Assembly (NCBI RefSeq): GCF_022900255.1
Contig: NZ_JALIRM010000008.1
Coordinates: forward strand, 124,001-188,000
Direction: 5' to 3'
Length of the DNA stretch: 64,000 nucleotides
From: Lederbergia wuyishanensis
GTDB taxonomy: Bacteria > Bacillota > Bacilli > Bacillales > Bacillaceae_C
Position numbers and translations under genes: made by a program. The notes beneath the pieces are model-generated. The model was not told the origin of the DNA. It made no database searches and saw nothing but the letters and a program-made list of their open reading frames with translations. Of the stretch, positions 27,194-35,727 are shown one piece after another (within the stretch, counting starts at the first letter, position 1; every line of letters begins with the position of its first letter).

Positions 27194-27601
27194 TTATCTA
27201 GGAGTCAGTGGTTTAACAGATATCGCTGGAGAGGTAGTCGTTACAATACACCCTTCCAAGTCTTTCTCTTGTAAAAATCCTAGATTAATAGCTGATTTTA
27301 TTTTGAGTGCGTCAGGTTTTTTTACGATTTGAATAAGATCATTCATTTTTAAATCTTCTAATCTCTTAACCGTTTCATCCTCGTTAAATTTTTCTGTTTT
27401 TCTTATTTGTCGTTGGAGTTTGTAACCATTTAACGTAATTTCACCTTTGTCATGGGAGCCAATTTGACGATCGAAATAATCATGAAAGATGTTCTTTAAA
27501 TGATTCATTTCCGCTTCTATTTCTTTCTTTTTCTTATTCAGCTCGTAATAATTAATAAGCATTTCACCTGTAATGAGCGTATCCTGATTCTTTTTCAACA
27601 T
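27194..27601 (-). CDS. hypothetical protein with N-terminal coiled coil
   Basis: A 135-aa soluble protein I do not recognise. Residues 18-40 (NKKKKEIEAEMNHLKNIF) are likely coiled coil, followed by a mixed region with KGEITLNGYKLQRQIRK and a long helical part; the last 20 residues are Thr/Ser/Pro-rich. The layout recalls small phage-type proteins, but no phage gene is near. A GGGAGG site precedes the ATG at 27601. Confidence 0.7.
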   Translation of the reverse strand: MLKKNQDTLITGEMLINYYELNKKKKEIEAEMNHLKNIFHDYFDRQIGSHDKGEITLNGYKLQRQIRKTEKFNEDETVKRLEDLKMNDLIQIVKKPDALKIKSAINLGFLQEKDLEGCIVTTTSPAISVKPLTPR

Positions 27602-27740
27602 TCTCCCTCCAACATGAATAGATATATTATCTTATAGCGTTTCGGAAGAAAATATGACTCATAAATGAAGGAGGCATTCATTAAGAGGAAAAGTCATAGA
27701 TTAGAAAAGGACCTTTTTGTATCAGGAAAGAGGTGTCAGA

Positions 27741-28370
27741 TTGATAGAGATAATCTCTACATATAAATGGCATTTATTAATTACAATGGAGGTATTATTT
27801 TGGATAGCCTTCATTACCTTTTTGGTACTTAAATATTGGTTTGAGACTAAAGCCAAAGTGATCTTTTTAGCATTTACTATAATATTTGAATGTTTGGATC
27901 TACCCCTTGCCGTTATGGATTATGTTAATACAGGGCGCATCTCATTTTTTCAAATTACGATTTTATTAGTTTATTTTTATGCTTTAACGTTTGGAAATCA
28001 AAATGTCCAGAAGCTAGACTTGTATATAAAAAGGAAAATCATGGAATTAAAGGGTAAGCCATTGCCAATTCAGGACAAGCGTCTTCCATCAATCCAATCT
28101 AAAAAGGAGTATGCGAAATCTGTTAAACAAGGCTTTTTACTACATGTTAGTGTTTTTCTTGTCATTCATATCTTGTTGTTAATTGAATTCGCTTGGCCCC
28201 CTTTGACTATAAATTATATTTCGGATTTGCTCAGCAATGATACGAAGGATATTTTTCACAATACAGCAATTAATCGTGCTAGTATCATGTGGTCTTTATT
28301 TTTATTGATAAATGGGTTTGTAGCTTTTTTATACACATATTCTCCGTGGGGAATATTTAAAAACAAATGA
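27741..28370 (+). CDS. hypothetical integral membrane protein
   Basis: A protein of about 209 aa with five predicted membrane segments (about 10-30, 35-52, 62-82, 137-157 and 180-200) and a basic loop around residues 85-120. No family is recognised. The start is probably TTG 27741, which has AAGAGGTG upstream; a TTG at 27717 is also in frame. A terminator follows. Confidence 0.75.
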   Translation: MIEIISTYKWHLLITMEVLFWIAFITFLVLKYWFETKAKVIFLAFTIIFECLDLPLAVMDYVNTGRISFFQITILLVYFYALTFGNQNVQKLDLYIKRKIMELKGKPLPIQDKRLPSIQSKKEYAKSVKQGFLLHVSVFLVIHILLLIEFAWPPLTINYISDLLSNDTKDIFHNTAINRASIMWSLFLLINGFVAFLYTYSPWGIFKNK

Positions 28371-28372
28371 AC

Positions 28373-28409
28373 AGCTGTCCTGATTAAGTAGTTTCAGGGC
28401 AGTTTTTTT
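28373..28409 (+). terminator. intrinsic terminator
   Basis: CTGTCCTG (28375-28382) pairs with CAGGGCAG (28395-28402) with one wobble pair, followed by seven T residues. Confidence 0.85.
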
Positions 28410-28639
28410 ATGTACATAAACAGGAACGGTGCTAGCGAATATGAATTGGTCATGACGTTAGATTTAACAATCATGTTTTCGGTATGGGCTGGCTATATAT
28501 TTTTGCCCCTGTTCAACTATGCAATAACTATTTATTAATTCAGCAAATCACTCTAGGTTGGGGCTTTATGACAATGGCGATTTGTATGGTTATTTATCTT
28601 TTTTATATTACCTTTACGGATCCTTCGAAATATGAATAG
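28410..28639 (+). pseudogene. frameshifted relic of a membrane protein C-terminus
   Basis: Directly after the terminator, one frame from 28410 encodes a hydrophobic stretch (MFSVWAGYIFLPLFNYAITI) up to a stop at 28536. Another frame takes over at about 28531 (LLIQQITLGWGFMTMAICMV) and continues to FTDPSKYE and a stop at 28637. Read together across a frameshift, they look like the last two membrane segments of a transporter. There is no RBS. The end overlaps the convergent mscS gene. The family cannot be named. Confidence 0.4.
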
Positions 28640-29654
28640 TATCTGCACAGCTAGCTAGTTTTATATTGTTTTTAGAAAAAATATCTGCGATGGCATGTCT
28701 TAATTTATTCTCAATGTCGTCTTTAGCTGCGCCATTTTGAACTGAAAGCTGTACTGAAAATTCCATAGCAGATTGAATAAAATCGACAAAACGAATAGTA
28801 GGAGTAGGGGCATCTTGTAAACTTTTTGCTGCTTCACGAAGCAATGCTTCAACTTTGTAGGAATCTGTACCAAACGGGACGCTCACTTTTACTTCAGCGG
28901 TTAATTGTTCTCCGGAATGACTATTGATGATTTGTTCGATAAAATATTGGTTCGGAACGACCAATTTTCCTCCCTTATGAGTAATAACGGTCGAACGTAA
29001 ATTAATTTTAGAAATTTGTCCAACTTTCTCCTCAATTTCGACCGTTTCTCCAACCTCCATTGGCCTTTCGAATAAAATAATGATTCCTGATACGAAATTA
29101 GCAGCAACATTTCGCAGTCCGAACCCTATACCTATACCAAGCGTGCTTAAGACAACCGTGAAAGCTCGCATGTCCAACCCAACCGTTTGAAAACTTATGA
29201 GTAATGCAATTATCATCACAACATAATAAATAAGTCGGTTAATCGTAAAGCTTAACCCCATATCAACGCCGAATTTCTCATATATAAAAGGCATGATATG
29301 GGCAGTGAATGCTTTTACAAGTCTGCTCGTAAATGTGATAATCATTATAGCGACAATGATAAGAATGAACGATACTTCAACCCCATCTTTTTCGTAAATG
29401 GGTGAAAAAAGCCATGATTCATTCGAAAAATAAAATAGAAATAAGAGAATTGTACCGTAAAAGGTTGCCCAATTAAGTATTGCTTGTATAGTAGGAAGTA
29501 CACGATTTTTCGCCCAATCAGATTTCATCCAATTTCTTAAAAAGTAGAGGAGCCCCCATTTTACAATAAAAATAAGAATCACATAAACAAAGAAAAGTAG
29601 AATTTCATTTAGTGATAATGTTTTTAAAAAAGAGATGCCTCTAAAAAGCTCCAT
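28614..29654 (-). CDS. MscS-family mechanosensitive channel
   Basis: A 346-aa membrane channel with four or five membrane segments before residue 180. The pore-lining helix region reads VLSTLGIGIGFGLRNVAANF, followed by the beta domain FERPMEVGETVEIEEKVGQI and the C-terminal alpha/beta domain. It protects against osmotic downshock. The start is the ATG at 29654 (AGGGGG upstream), not the longer ORF from 29723, which overlaps the divergent promoter. The gene is divergent from a methyltransferase gene. Confidence 0.94.
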   Translation of the reverse strand: MELFRGISFLKTLSLNEILLFFVYVILIFIVKWGLLYFLRNWMKSDWAKNRVLPTIQAILNWATFYGTILLFLFYFSNESWLFSPIYEKDGVEVSFILIIVAIMIITFTSRLVKAFTAHIMPFIYEKFGVDMGLSFTINRLIYYVVMIIALLISFQTVGLDMRAFTVVLSTLGIGIGFGLRNVAANFVSGIIILFERPMEVGETVEIEEKVGQISKINLRSTVITHKGGKLVVPNQYFIEQIINSHSGEQLTAEVKVSVPFGTDSYKVEALLREAAKSLQDAPTPTIRFVDFIQSAMEFSVQLSVQNGAAKDDIENKLRHAIADIFSKNNIKLASCADTIHISKDP

Positions 29655-29726
29655 TATAAATCCCCCTCGTACCCGAGTTGTACCCTTTTGAATATGCGAA
29701 CAAACTAAAACGGAGGATTTCAAATA

Positions 29727-30335
29727 GTGAATGAGAAATATTTTGATGCCGTATTAAATATAAAAACGGATGGAGAACAGATGGGTTTTAATTCGTCTTT
29801 TCATTACCATCGTTATGAGCCTACGCCATATAGCGGATTAGAGATTTTATTTAATCAATATGAGTTAAAAAATAGTGATCGTATTGTTGATTTTGGATGT
29901 GGAAAAGGCCGCTTGCTTTTTTACATTCATCATTTGTATAAGTCGTTCGTTACTGGAATTGAAATGAATGAAGATCTGTATCAGGAAGCTGTTGAAAATA
30001 AGAAGCGCTATATAAAAAAACATCCATTTGGGAAAGACAAAATTGATTTTCAATGCTGCCTCGCAGAAGAATACGTCATTCATCCTCAAGACAATCGTTT
30101 TTACTTTTTTAACCCATTTACGATCCAAATTTTTATGAAAGTCGTAAATAACATTCTTCTCTCAGTCGAAGAATCTGCAAGAGAGGTAGAATTGATTTTA
30201 TATTATAGCTCAGAGAACTATATTTATTATTTGGAGAATGACACTTCATTTGAATTGAAAAATGAAATAATAATCCCTGATTTATATCGTCACAATTCAA
30301 AAGAGAAGTTTTTAATCTATACATTGAACTTATAA
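29727..30335 (+). CDS. class I SAM-dependent methyltransferase
   Basis: A 202-aa Rossmann-fold methyltransferase. Motif I is RIVDFGCGKGRLLFYIHH (about residues 52-69), followed by the acidic FVTGIEMNEDLY that binds the SAM ribose and by FFNPFTIQIF as motif IV. The substrate is unknown. The start is GTG 29727 with GGAGG (29712-29716) upstream. It lies head to head with mscS. Confidence 0.88.
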   Translation: MNEKYFDAVLNIKTDGEQMGFNSSFHYHRYEPTPYSGLEILFNQYELKNSDRIVDFGCGKGRLLFYIHHLYKSFVTGIEMNEDLYQEAVENKKRYIKKHPFGKDKIDFQCCLAEEYVIHPQDNRFYFFNPFTIQIFMKVVNNILLSVEESAREVELILYYSSENYIYYLENDTSFELKNEIIIPDLYRHNSKEKFLIYTLNL

Positions 30336-30378
30336 AACACACCTGTTTGGTAGAACATAACCATTGGAGGTGTTGAAG

Positions 30379-30690
30379 GTGCAAGAAAAAGATTTTGAAA
30401 AAATTTATAACGAATATCGAGAACAAAGTGAGCAGCAAGCTGCGGATGAAAACTACGGTGATCAAGACGGAAAAGAGCAAATTGTAGCTGTCAGGAAAAA
30501 TGATGATGGAGATATTATTGCCTTTAAAACAAAATCAGGACGGGAATTGGATTATGTGACAGCACTTGACGAAGCAAAGGATGGGAATATTGCCCATATT
30601 GATGTCTTTCATAAGTATGGTAGAGACATTATTCGTAGCGAACCTGATGGGATTAAAGAAAACAACTTAGATAATTTACCTTCTTTTTAA
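30379..30690 (+). CDS. DUF3892-domain protein
   Basis: A protein of about 103 aa. The second half is a DUF3892 domain: IVAVRKNDDGDIIAFKTKSG, then YVTALDEAKDGNIAHIDVFH and the ending RSEPDG. The first 30 residues form a charged helix. Function unknown. The start is probably GTG 30379, eight bases after GGAGG; TTG 30364 and TTG 30373 overlap or crowd the RBS. Confidence 0.87.
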   Translation: MQEKDFEKIYNEYREQSEQQAADENYGDQDGKEQIVAVRKNDDGDIIAFKTKSGRELDYVTALDEAKDGNIAHIDVFHKYGRDIIRSEPDGIKENNLDNLPSF

Positions 30691-30706
30691 AAAGAAGGTA
30701 TTTTTT
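30678..30706 (+). terminator. terminator overlapping the DUF3892 stop
   Basis: ACCTTCTT (30678-30685) pairs with AAGAAGGT (30692-30699) and is followed by a T-run. Apart from this, 30707-30858 holds nothing recognised. Confidence 0.82.
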
Positions 30707-30858
30707 GAGCGTGTGAATGTGCCAGTCTCTTTTTTGTAAAGACGGGTCACAATTAATACCAAATGAATACAGAGATTGGGTAAATTGTTGCTCTAATTTT
30801 AAATGGTTAAAATAAAAATAAGGATTCCTCATGTTAGTGGATTCCTTACTTCATCAAT

Positions 30859-31248
30859 TTACCATCTTAGGGCTAGTTTTAATGTACAACAATCGCTAGG
30901 GTCTTTGGCATTTGATAATTCAACAACGATGCCATCCGGGTTAAAATGAGTTTTTGTTTTAACTGTAATGCCTGTGGATTGAATTAATTGATTTACTTTT
31001 TGTTGGTTGGACTTTTGAGCTGCTTCCATAATGTCTTGTGCTAATTTAGGGGAAGTTGATATCTTATTAATTAATTTATTGGCTTCGTTCACAAGAATTC
31101 GATATTTTTCAGTTGATTGAATAAATTGTTTCGTGCTAATGGTCGGAAACATTTGACGCGTACAAAATGGACTGGGAAAAGGATAAAAAACCGATGCCCC
31201 CCTGTATGAGTAGCCATATGGATTGTAGTAATAATTAGGAGTGTACAA
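30859..31248 (-). CDS. YuzC-like spore coat protein
   Basis: A protein of about 129 aa. The first 30 residues are Tyr/Pro/Gly-rich (YTPNYYYNPYGYSYRG), typical of coat proteins. The rest is a helical domain (KLINKISTSPKLAQDIMEAA, then KVNQLIQSTGIT) ending in DPSDCCTLKLALRW. It resembles B. subtilis YuzC from memory; the match could not be tested. The start is the TTG at 31248, because GAGGAGG lies six bases upstream; the longer ORF from 31308 covers that RBS. Expression during sporulation is expected. Confidence 0.75.
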   Translation of the reverse strand: MYTPNYYYNPYGYSYRGASVFYPFPSPFCTRQMFPTISTKQFIQSTEKYRILVNEANKLINKISTSPKLAQDIMEAAQKSNQQKVNQLIQSTGITVKTKTHFNPDGIVVELSNAKDPSDCCTLKLALRW

Positions 31249-31449
31249 ATTGATTCCTCCTCTCCTCATACGCCATATATCATATGTGCAAAAAAAGTGG
31301 GTGTTCATTATAAAAATGGCACCACTTTTGTTTTTGTGTGCCGGTTTATTTTTATTGATTTAAAATTTTTACAATTTTGATAGAGTGATTTATTCTCGCT
31401 GTGCTATTATATATATACAAAATTTATCCATGGAAATGGGAGAAGAATC

Positions 31450-32634
31450 ATGAATGTGTTCAAGGACTTTAATGAGTTTTTAAGAATAAAAGGGGCTTGG
31501 TATTTACTTGTTGGATTGTTTTTGTATGGAATTGGGACAGGAATTTTAGCTCCAATGAATGCGGTTTATATGCGTGAAGGGATTGGGTTGTCTAAAGTAC
31601 AAATTGCATCCATTTTCTCAGTTTCAGTTTTAATGAATATGGGGATTACCATAATGGTTGGCTTTGTTAGTGATAAAATGAAACGTAAAAAGCCATTGCC
31701 ACTATTTGCATTAGTGCTTTGTATGATTGGTCTTCTTCTATATATGAGAGCGGATACTTATATCGAAGCTCTAATTGGTATGATTATTGCCGTAGCACCT
31801 TCTGGTTTAATTATGGGACAGTTTTTTGCAATGGCACGAAATCACTTCATGAGGCTTGCACCAAATATATTTGAGATAGCACAAATTTGGCTGCGCGCCA
31901 TGATGAGTGTTGGATTTTTTGTTGGTCTTCTTTTAGGAGCAAATTTATTTTTAATTGCTAGTTTCAAAGGGATTCTCTTCGGAAATCTAGCAGGATACTT
32001 TTTATTGTTTGTACTCCTTTTATTATACAAAGAATACGATCCTGTTGATGTTGAATCGAATGTATCAAAAGGGGAAGCATTTTCTTTTATAATGCTGTTT
32101 GCACTATTATTACTTGGATGTGCGGATTCGTTAAGAGGTCTTTATTTACAGCTTGTCGTCGTTGAGTTGTTTGAGAAACCGCAAATCATGTCTTACTTAT
32201 GGAGTGTTCAGGCGGTTTTTGAATTGATATTTATGACATTTGCAGGCTATTGGGCGATGAAATTTGGTAGCAAGAGGGTCATCTTATTGAGCAGCTTTTG
32301 TGCGCTTGTTACATATACGATTTACAGTACGAGTCCACCACTTTTCGTCTTTTTCCTTGTTCAACCGCTTTATTCTTTTTACGTTTCTGTGTTGTATGGG
32401 GTAGCTATGGGGTATGTTCAAAGAATGTTCCATACGAAAATTGGATTCGGCTCAAGTATTTACGTGTTTTTATTTCAGATGGCATCCCTCATAGGCTATA
32501 TTTTGCCGTTTTTAATCGAAGGTTACAGCCCGCAAATTTTCATTATTCCTAGTATTCTCGTTGGTGTAGGAATATTATTAATGGGTGGTTTAGCTTTAAA
32601 AAATCGTCAAAAGCCAATGAGTTTATCAGCATAA
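31450..32634 (+). CDS. MFS transporter (sugar-efflux-like)
   Basis: A 394-aa major facilitator with twelve predicted membrane segments. It shows the MFS motif A variant VGFVSDKMKRKK (about residues 74-85) and an N-terminal GIGTGILAPMNAVYMREGIG, resembling SET-type sugar efflux proteins. The substrate is unknown. GGGAG precedes ATG 31450. It shares a terminator with the convergent GH5 gene. Confidence 0.85.
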   Translation: MNVFKDFNEFLRIKGAWYLLVGLFLYGIGTGILAPMNAVYMREGIGLSKVQIASIFSVSVLMNMGITIMVGFVSDKMKRKKPLPLFALVLCMIGLLLYMRADTYIEALIGMIIAVAPSGLIMGQFFAMARNHFMRLAPNIFEIAQIWLRAMMSVGFFVGLLLGANLFLIASFKGILFGNLAGYFLLFVLLLLYKEYDPVDVESNVSKGEAFSFIMLFALLLLGCADSLRGLYLQLVVVELFEKPQIMSYLWSVQAVFELIFMTFAGYWAMKFGSKRVILLSSFCALVTYTIYSTSPPLFVFFLVQPLYSFYVSVLYGVAMGYVQRMFHTKIGFGSSIYVFLFQMASLIGYILPFLIEGYSPQIFIIPSILVGVGILLMGGLALKNRQKPMSLSA

Positions 32635-32639
32635 AAAAT

Positions 32640-32672
32640 GGGCGGATTTCCCTGTTGGAGATCCGCCCTCTT
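32640..32672. terminator. bidirectional terminator between MFS and GH5 genes
   Basis: GGGCGGAT (32640-32647) pairs with ATCCGCCC (32661-32668) in the 42-bp gap between two convergent stop codons. Confidence 0.75.
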
Positions 32673-32676
32673 CCTA

Positions 32677-34149
32677 TTATCGATGTTTTGTTATTGTAAT
32701 GCTGCGAATCCCATCGGTAATCGGAGGAATTTCTATATAACCAGCATGAGAATTATCAATCGAACTGATTGAATAGGTGCTTCCATTAGGGCTTAAAGTA
32801 ACACTAATATCACGAGTATCTGGTAAATAAATGATGCTCGGTTTTGCTATATTAGTCGATTCGTCCCACTTCATTTGAAAAGTTTGTAAGCTGTGCTCAT
32901 ACCGATATTGCAAGATGCGTCCTGCAACGGCTATAGGGTATCCGCGGCAGACACCTAAAAATGATAAGCTTTTATCCATGTTTGGTGTGTAGCTCCAGTA
33001 AGTATCGCTTGAAAGATGCTTTTCTAAAAGTCTCTGAATATGTAAGGAAACATGCCCAGTATTATCTGTTTCATAAAAAGCACCCCATTCACCTATAAGC
33101 ATAGGTATACCTAATCTTTTTCTAGTTTCTTCATGACGTTCAAAAATAAATTCCAATCTTCGGTCGTTAGCCGTATGGGCTAATTCCGTATCCGTTACTA
33201 GATCATAAGCATGGGGAGCATAAGCTTGCGCTTGTTCATTTTCGAGGGAGAGAATTGCACTTGAAACACCTAAATTGGAAAAATAATTTGTTTCTAAAAA
33301 TAAAATCCCATTTTTATCTGTAGTCCGAATCGCTTTAGCAACATTGCAATATAGTTTAGATAATTGATTTTTCTCAAATGACTGTAAAACTTCTACAGAT
33401 GAGTCTATTACTCTCTTAAATGAATCTACATCTTCAAGCAAACTCAAGTAATCATGTTTGTTATTTGGGTTACTCCAGTCTAGAAATAATTGCTCTATAT
33501 CAACTTCACCATATCGTTCGCTGTAAATGTTTGCGTAAGTAGTGAACATTAGCTCATTTACTTTTTGAACACCACTTCCAATAAAAGGTTCATTCATCAA
33601 ATCATATCCGATGATATTCGGTTCTGTGTGAAGTTTTTCAACTAAATATCCCCAAGCATTTATAAAATGATCTTGAATGCCAATACCATCAGGGCCTGGG
33701 GTATTGTTCCAAAAATGGTCGAAAGCATTTTGAACAGCAGAATTAAATAAATAGGCATCGCTCCATATATGGCCGGGTTCAAATAATTCTCCATCCGTTA
33801 TCGTTGCCCAAGCAGGTGCGCCATCAGCAAACTCCGAGCTGAATAAATCTTGATGCATGTCTAGAAATATATGAAGATCGTATTGATTAGCCATCTGGAT
33901 TAAGCATCGTAATTTTTCAACGTATTGATCATCATATACACCTGGTTCTGGTTCAATTCCATCCCAGATAACACCAAGCCTTATAACATTCATCCCCCAT
34001 GAATGTAATTTTTGAAAATCTTCCTCGGTCCAAGAACCAATATAGTTTTTTGTTTTATCTTTGCAAACCATATTGACGCCATGAAGCAACACTTGTCTGC
34101 GGGATTTATCTACAAAACGATTCCCATCCACCTTGATATGCTTAGACAT
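32677..34149 (-). CDS. GH5-family glycosidase, endoglycoceramidase-like, no signal peptide
   Basis: A 490-aa clan GH-A glycosidase. The acid/base Glu is in YDLMNEPFIGSG (about residue 200) and the nucleophile Glu in LIGEWGAFYE (about residue 357); VIRLGVIWDGIEPEPG, FLDMHQDLFSS and an Ig-like C-terminal domain (from about 410) follow the layout of endoglycoceramidases and related enzymes. No signal peptide or membrane segment is present, so it should act on small imported glycosides, not on membrane lipids. It is divergent from an ABC ATPase gene. Substrate is not proven. Confidence 0.88.
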   Translation of the reverse strand: MSKHIKVDGNRFVDKSRRQVLLHGVNMVCKDKTKNYIGSWTEEDFQKLHSWGMNVIRLGVIWDGIEPEPGVYDDQYVEKLRCLIQMANQYDLHIFLDMHQDLFSSEFADGAPAWATITDGELFEPGHIWSDAYLFNSAVQNAFDHFWNNTPGPDGIGIQDHFINAWGYLVEKLHTEPNIIGYDLMNEPFIGSGVQKVNELMFTTYANIYSERYGEVDIEQLFLDWSNPNNKHDYLSLLEDVDSFKRVIDSSVEVLQSFEKNQLSKLYCNVAKAIRTTDKNGILFLETNYFSNLGVSSAILSLENEQAQAYAPHAYDLVTDTELAHTANDRRLEFIFERHEETRKRLGIPMLIGEWGAFYETDNTGHVSLHIQRLLEKHLSSDTYWSYTPNMDKSLSFLGVCRGYPIAVAGRILQYRYEHSLQTFQMKWDESTNIAKPSIIYLPDTRDISVTLSPNGSTYSISSIDNSHAGYIEIPPITDGIRSITITKHR

Positions 34150-34276
34150 ATTCCCATCCCCTAAAAATTTGATGTTATTATTTTACCATTAATGAATTGA
34201 ATATTTTTAAAAATGCAATATTTAAATGCTATAATAAAGGAATTCGAACAGTTTAGATAAAGTGAGGGTTACAAAG

Positions 34277-35098
34277 GTGGAAAAAGTTGTCTCTATGAAG
34301 AACGTTTCATTTAGAAGAAACAAACAAGAAATCTTAAGTGGAATCGAATGGGAAATAAAGAAGGATGAACATTGGGCAATCCTTGGGTTAAATGGATCTG
34401 GAAAAACGTCCTTGCTCAATATTGTGACAGGATATCAGTTCCCGACAACAGGTGATGTTAATGTTCTTGGACGTCAATTTGGAAAGTCGTATATACCGGA
34501 TTTGCGAAAAGAAATTGGATTTGTCAGTAGTGCATTAGAACGCTTTTCTGAAGTGCTTGATCATGAAACGGTGGAAGAAATAGTCGTGAGCGGGAAATTT
34601 GCTTCCATTGGATTGTATGAAGAAGTTACTGAAGAAGATTGGGATAAGGCAGATTCTTTAATAAAAAGCTTTCGTTTAGATTACTTAAAAGGGAAGAATT
34701 ATAATCTATTATCCCAAGGTGAAAAAAGAAGAGTATTGATTGCGAGGTCCTTAATGAATGATCCTAAAATCCTTATATTAGACGAACCATGTTCAGGGCT
34801 AGATATTCTTTCTAGGGAAGATGTTTTACTTTTAACAAAAGAAATTGCTAATTACAACTGTAATTTAATTTATGTAACCCATCATATTGAAGAGCTTGTG
34901 GAGGAAATTAGTCATGTGTTGCTTCTTCGTAATGGAAAAATAGTTGCCGCTGGACCTAAGTGCGAGGTTGTGACGGATGAACTATTAACAGAAACATTCG
35001 GTATTTCCGTAGGAGTCCATTGGGAAGAAAACCGTCCGTGGCTTTCTGTAAGAAAGGATGTAGGATGGACGAAATTTGGTCCTGTTGAAACGCAATGA
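34277..35098 (+). CDS. ABC transporter ATP-binding protein (YlmA-like)
   Basis: A stand-alone ATPase of about 273 aa. It has Walker A GLNGSGKTSL (about residues 38-47), signature NLLSQGEKRR, Walker B KILILDEPCSGLD and the switch His in VTHHIEEL. Its organisation matches B. subtilis YlmA, which also lacks a permease beside it. The start is GTG 34277 with GAGGG upstream; GTG 34262 lies in that RBS. The last 40 residues (GVHWEENRPWLSV) form a family-specific extension. Confidence 0.92.
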   Translation: MEKVVSMKNVSFRRNKQEILSGIEWEIKKDEHWAILGLNGSGKTSLLNIVTGYQFPTTGDVNVLGRQFGKSYIPDLRKEIGFVSSALERFSEVLDHETVEEIVVSGKFASIGLYEEVTEEDWDKADSLIKSFRLDYLKGKNYNLLSQGEKRRVLIARSLMNDPKILILDEPCSGLDILSREDVLLLTKEIANYNCNLIYVTHHIEELVEEISHVLLLRNGKIVAAGPKCEVVTDELLTETFGISVGVHWEENRPWLSVRKDVGWTKFGPVETQ

Positions 35099-35156
35099 TT
35101 CTTGCTATAGTAAGAATGTATTTAGTTAGACAGGAACCTAAGAAAACAAAAAATGT

Positions 35157-35190
35157 AAAGGTCACATTATTTGATTGAATGTGACCTTTG
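35157..35190 (+). terminator. intrinsic terminator that is also unit 0 of array C
   Basis: AAAGGTCACATT (35157-35168) pairs with AATGTGACCTTT (35178-35189), a perfect 12-bp stem with a 9-nt loop. The core AAGGTCAC/GTGACCTT and the 15-nt distance between its arms are the same as in the units of the adjacent tandem array. Its CAC (35163) lies exactly 52 bp before the first array CAC (35215). Confidence 0.88.
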
Positions 35191-35682
35191 TTGTTTAAAA
35201 AAGGGTTGCAAGATCACGATGAGCGTTTCAAAGTGTCCTTGAAAGTGAAAAACCTGGGAGCAAGGTCACGATGAGTGGTTCAATGTGCCCTTGCAGATGA
35301 AAAACCCGGGAGCAGGGGCACGATGAGTGGTTCAATGTGCCCTTGAAAGCGAAAAACCTGAGAGCACGGTCACGATGAGCGCCTCAATGTGCCCTTGAAG
35401 GAGAAAAAACCGAGAGCACGGTCACGATGAGTGGTTCAATGTGCCCTTGAAAGCGAAAAACCTGAGAGCACGGTCACGATGAGCGCCTCAATGTGCCCTT
35501 GAAGGAGAAAAACCCGAGAGCAAGGTCACGATGAACGCTTCAATGTGACCTTGAAAGCGAAAAACCTGAGAGCGGGGTCACGATGAACGCTTCAATGTGC
35601 CCTTGCAAGTGAAAAACCCGAGAGCAGGGGCGCGATGAGTGCTTTCAATATGTTCTCGATCAAGAAAAACCTCGACAACCAG
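35157..35682. repeat. 52-bp tandem array C
   Basis: CACGATGA anchors (the last reads CGCGATGA) occur at 35215, 35267, 35319, 35371, 35423, 35475, 35527, 35579 and 35631, each 52 bp apart without a single indel, with a terminator-like unit 0 at 35163 and a decayed tail. Each unit holds a dyad such as GGTCAC...GTGACC or GGGCAC...GTGCCC with a 15-nt loop, separated by a linker of the type GAAAAACCTGAGAGC. Some units show both arms changed together (GGTCAC/GTGACC versus GGGCAC/GTGCCC); others have one arm changed. No ORF spans it. It lies between the ABC gene and the convergent YktB gene. Confidence 0.93.
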
Positions 35683-35727
35683 ATTATGACTATTTCAATT
35701 TGAATTCAATAACGAAAAACTCGTAAA

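Noticed and set aside
27194-27601. Prophage remnant
   Set aside because: The coiled-coil protein has a phage-like look, but no integrase, structural or lysis gene and no att-like repeat is present around it.
35157-35682. Repeat-containing protein gene
   Set aside because: The 52-bp period shifts the frame with each unit and stop codons occur in all frames.
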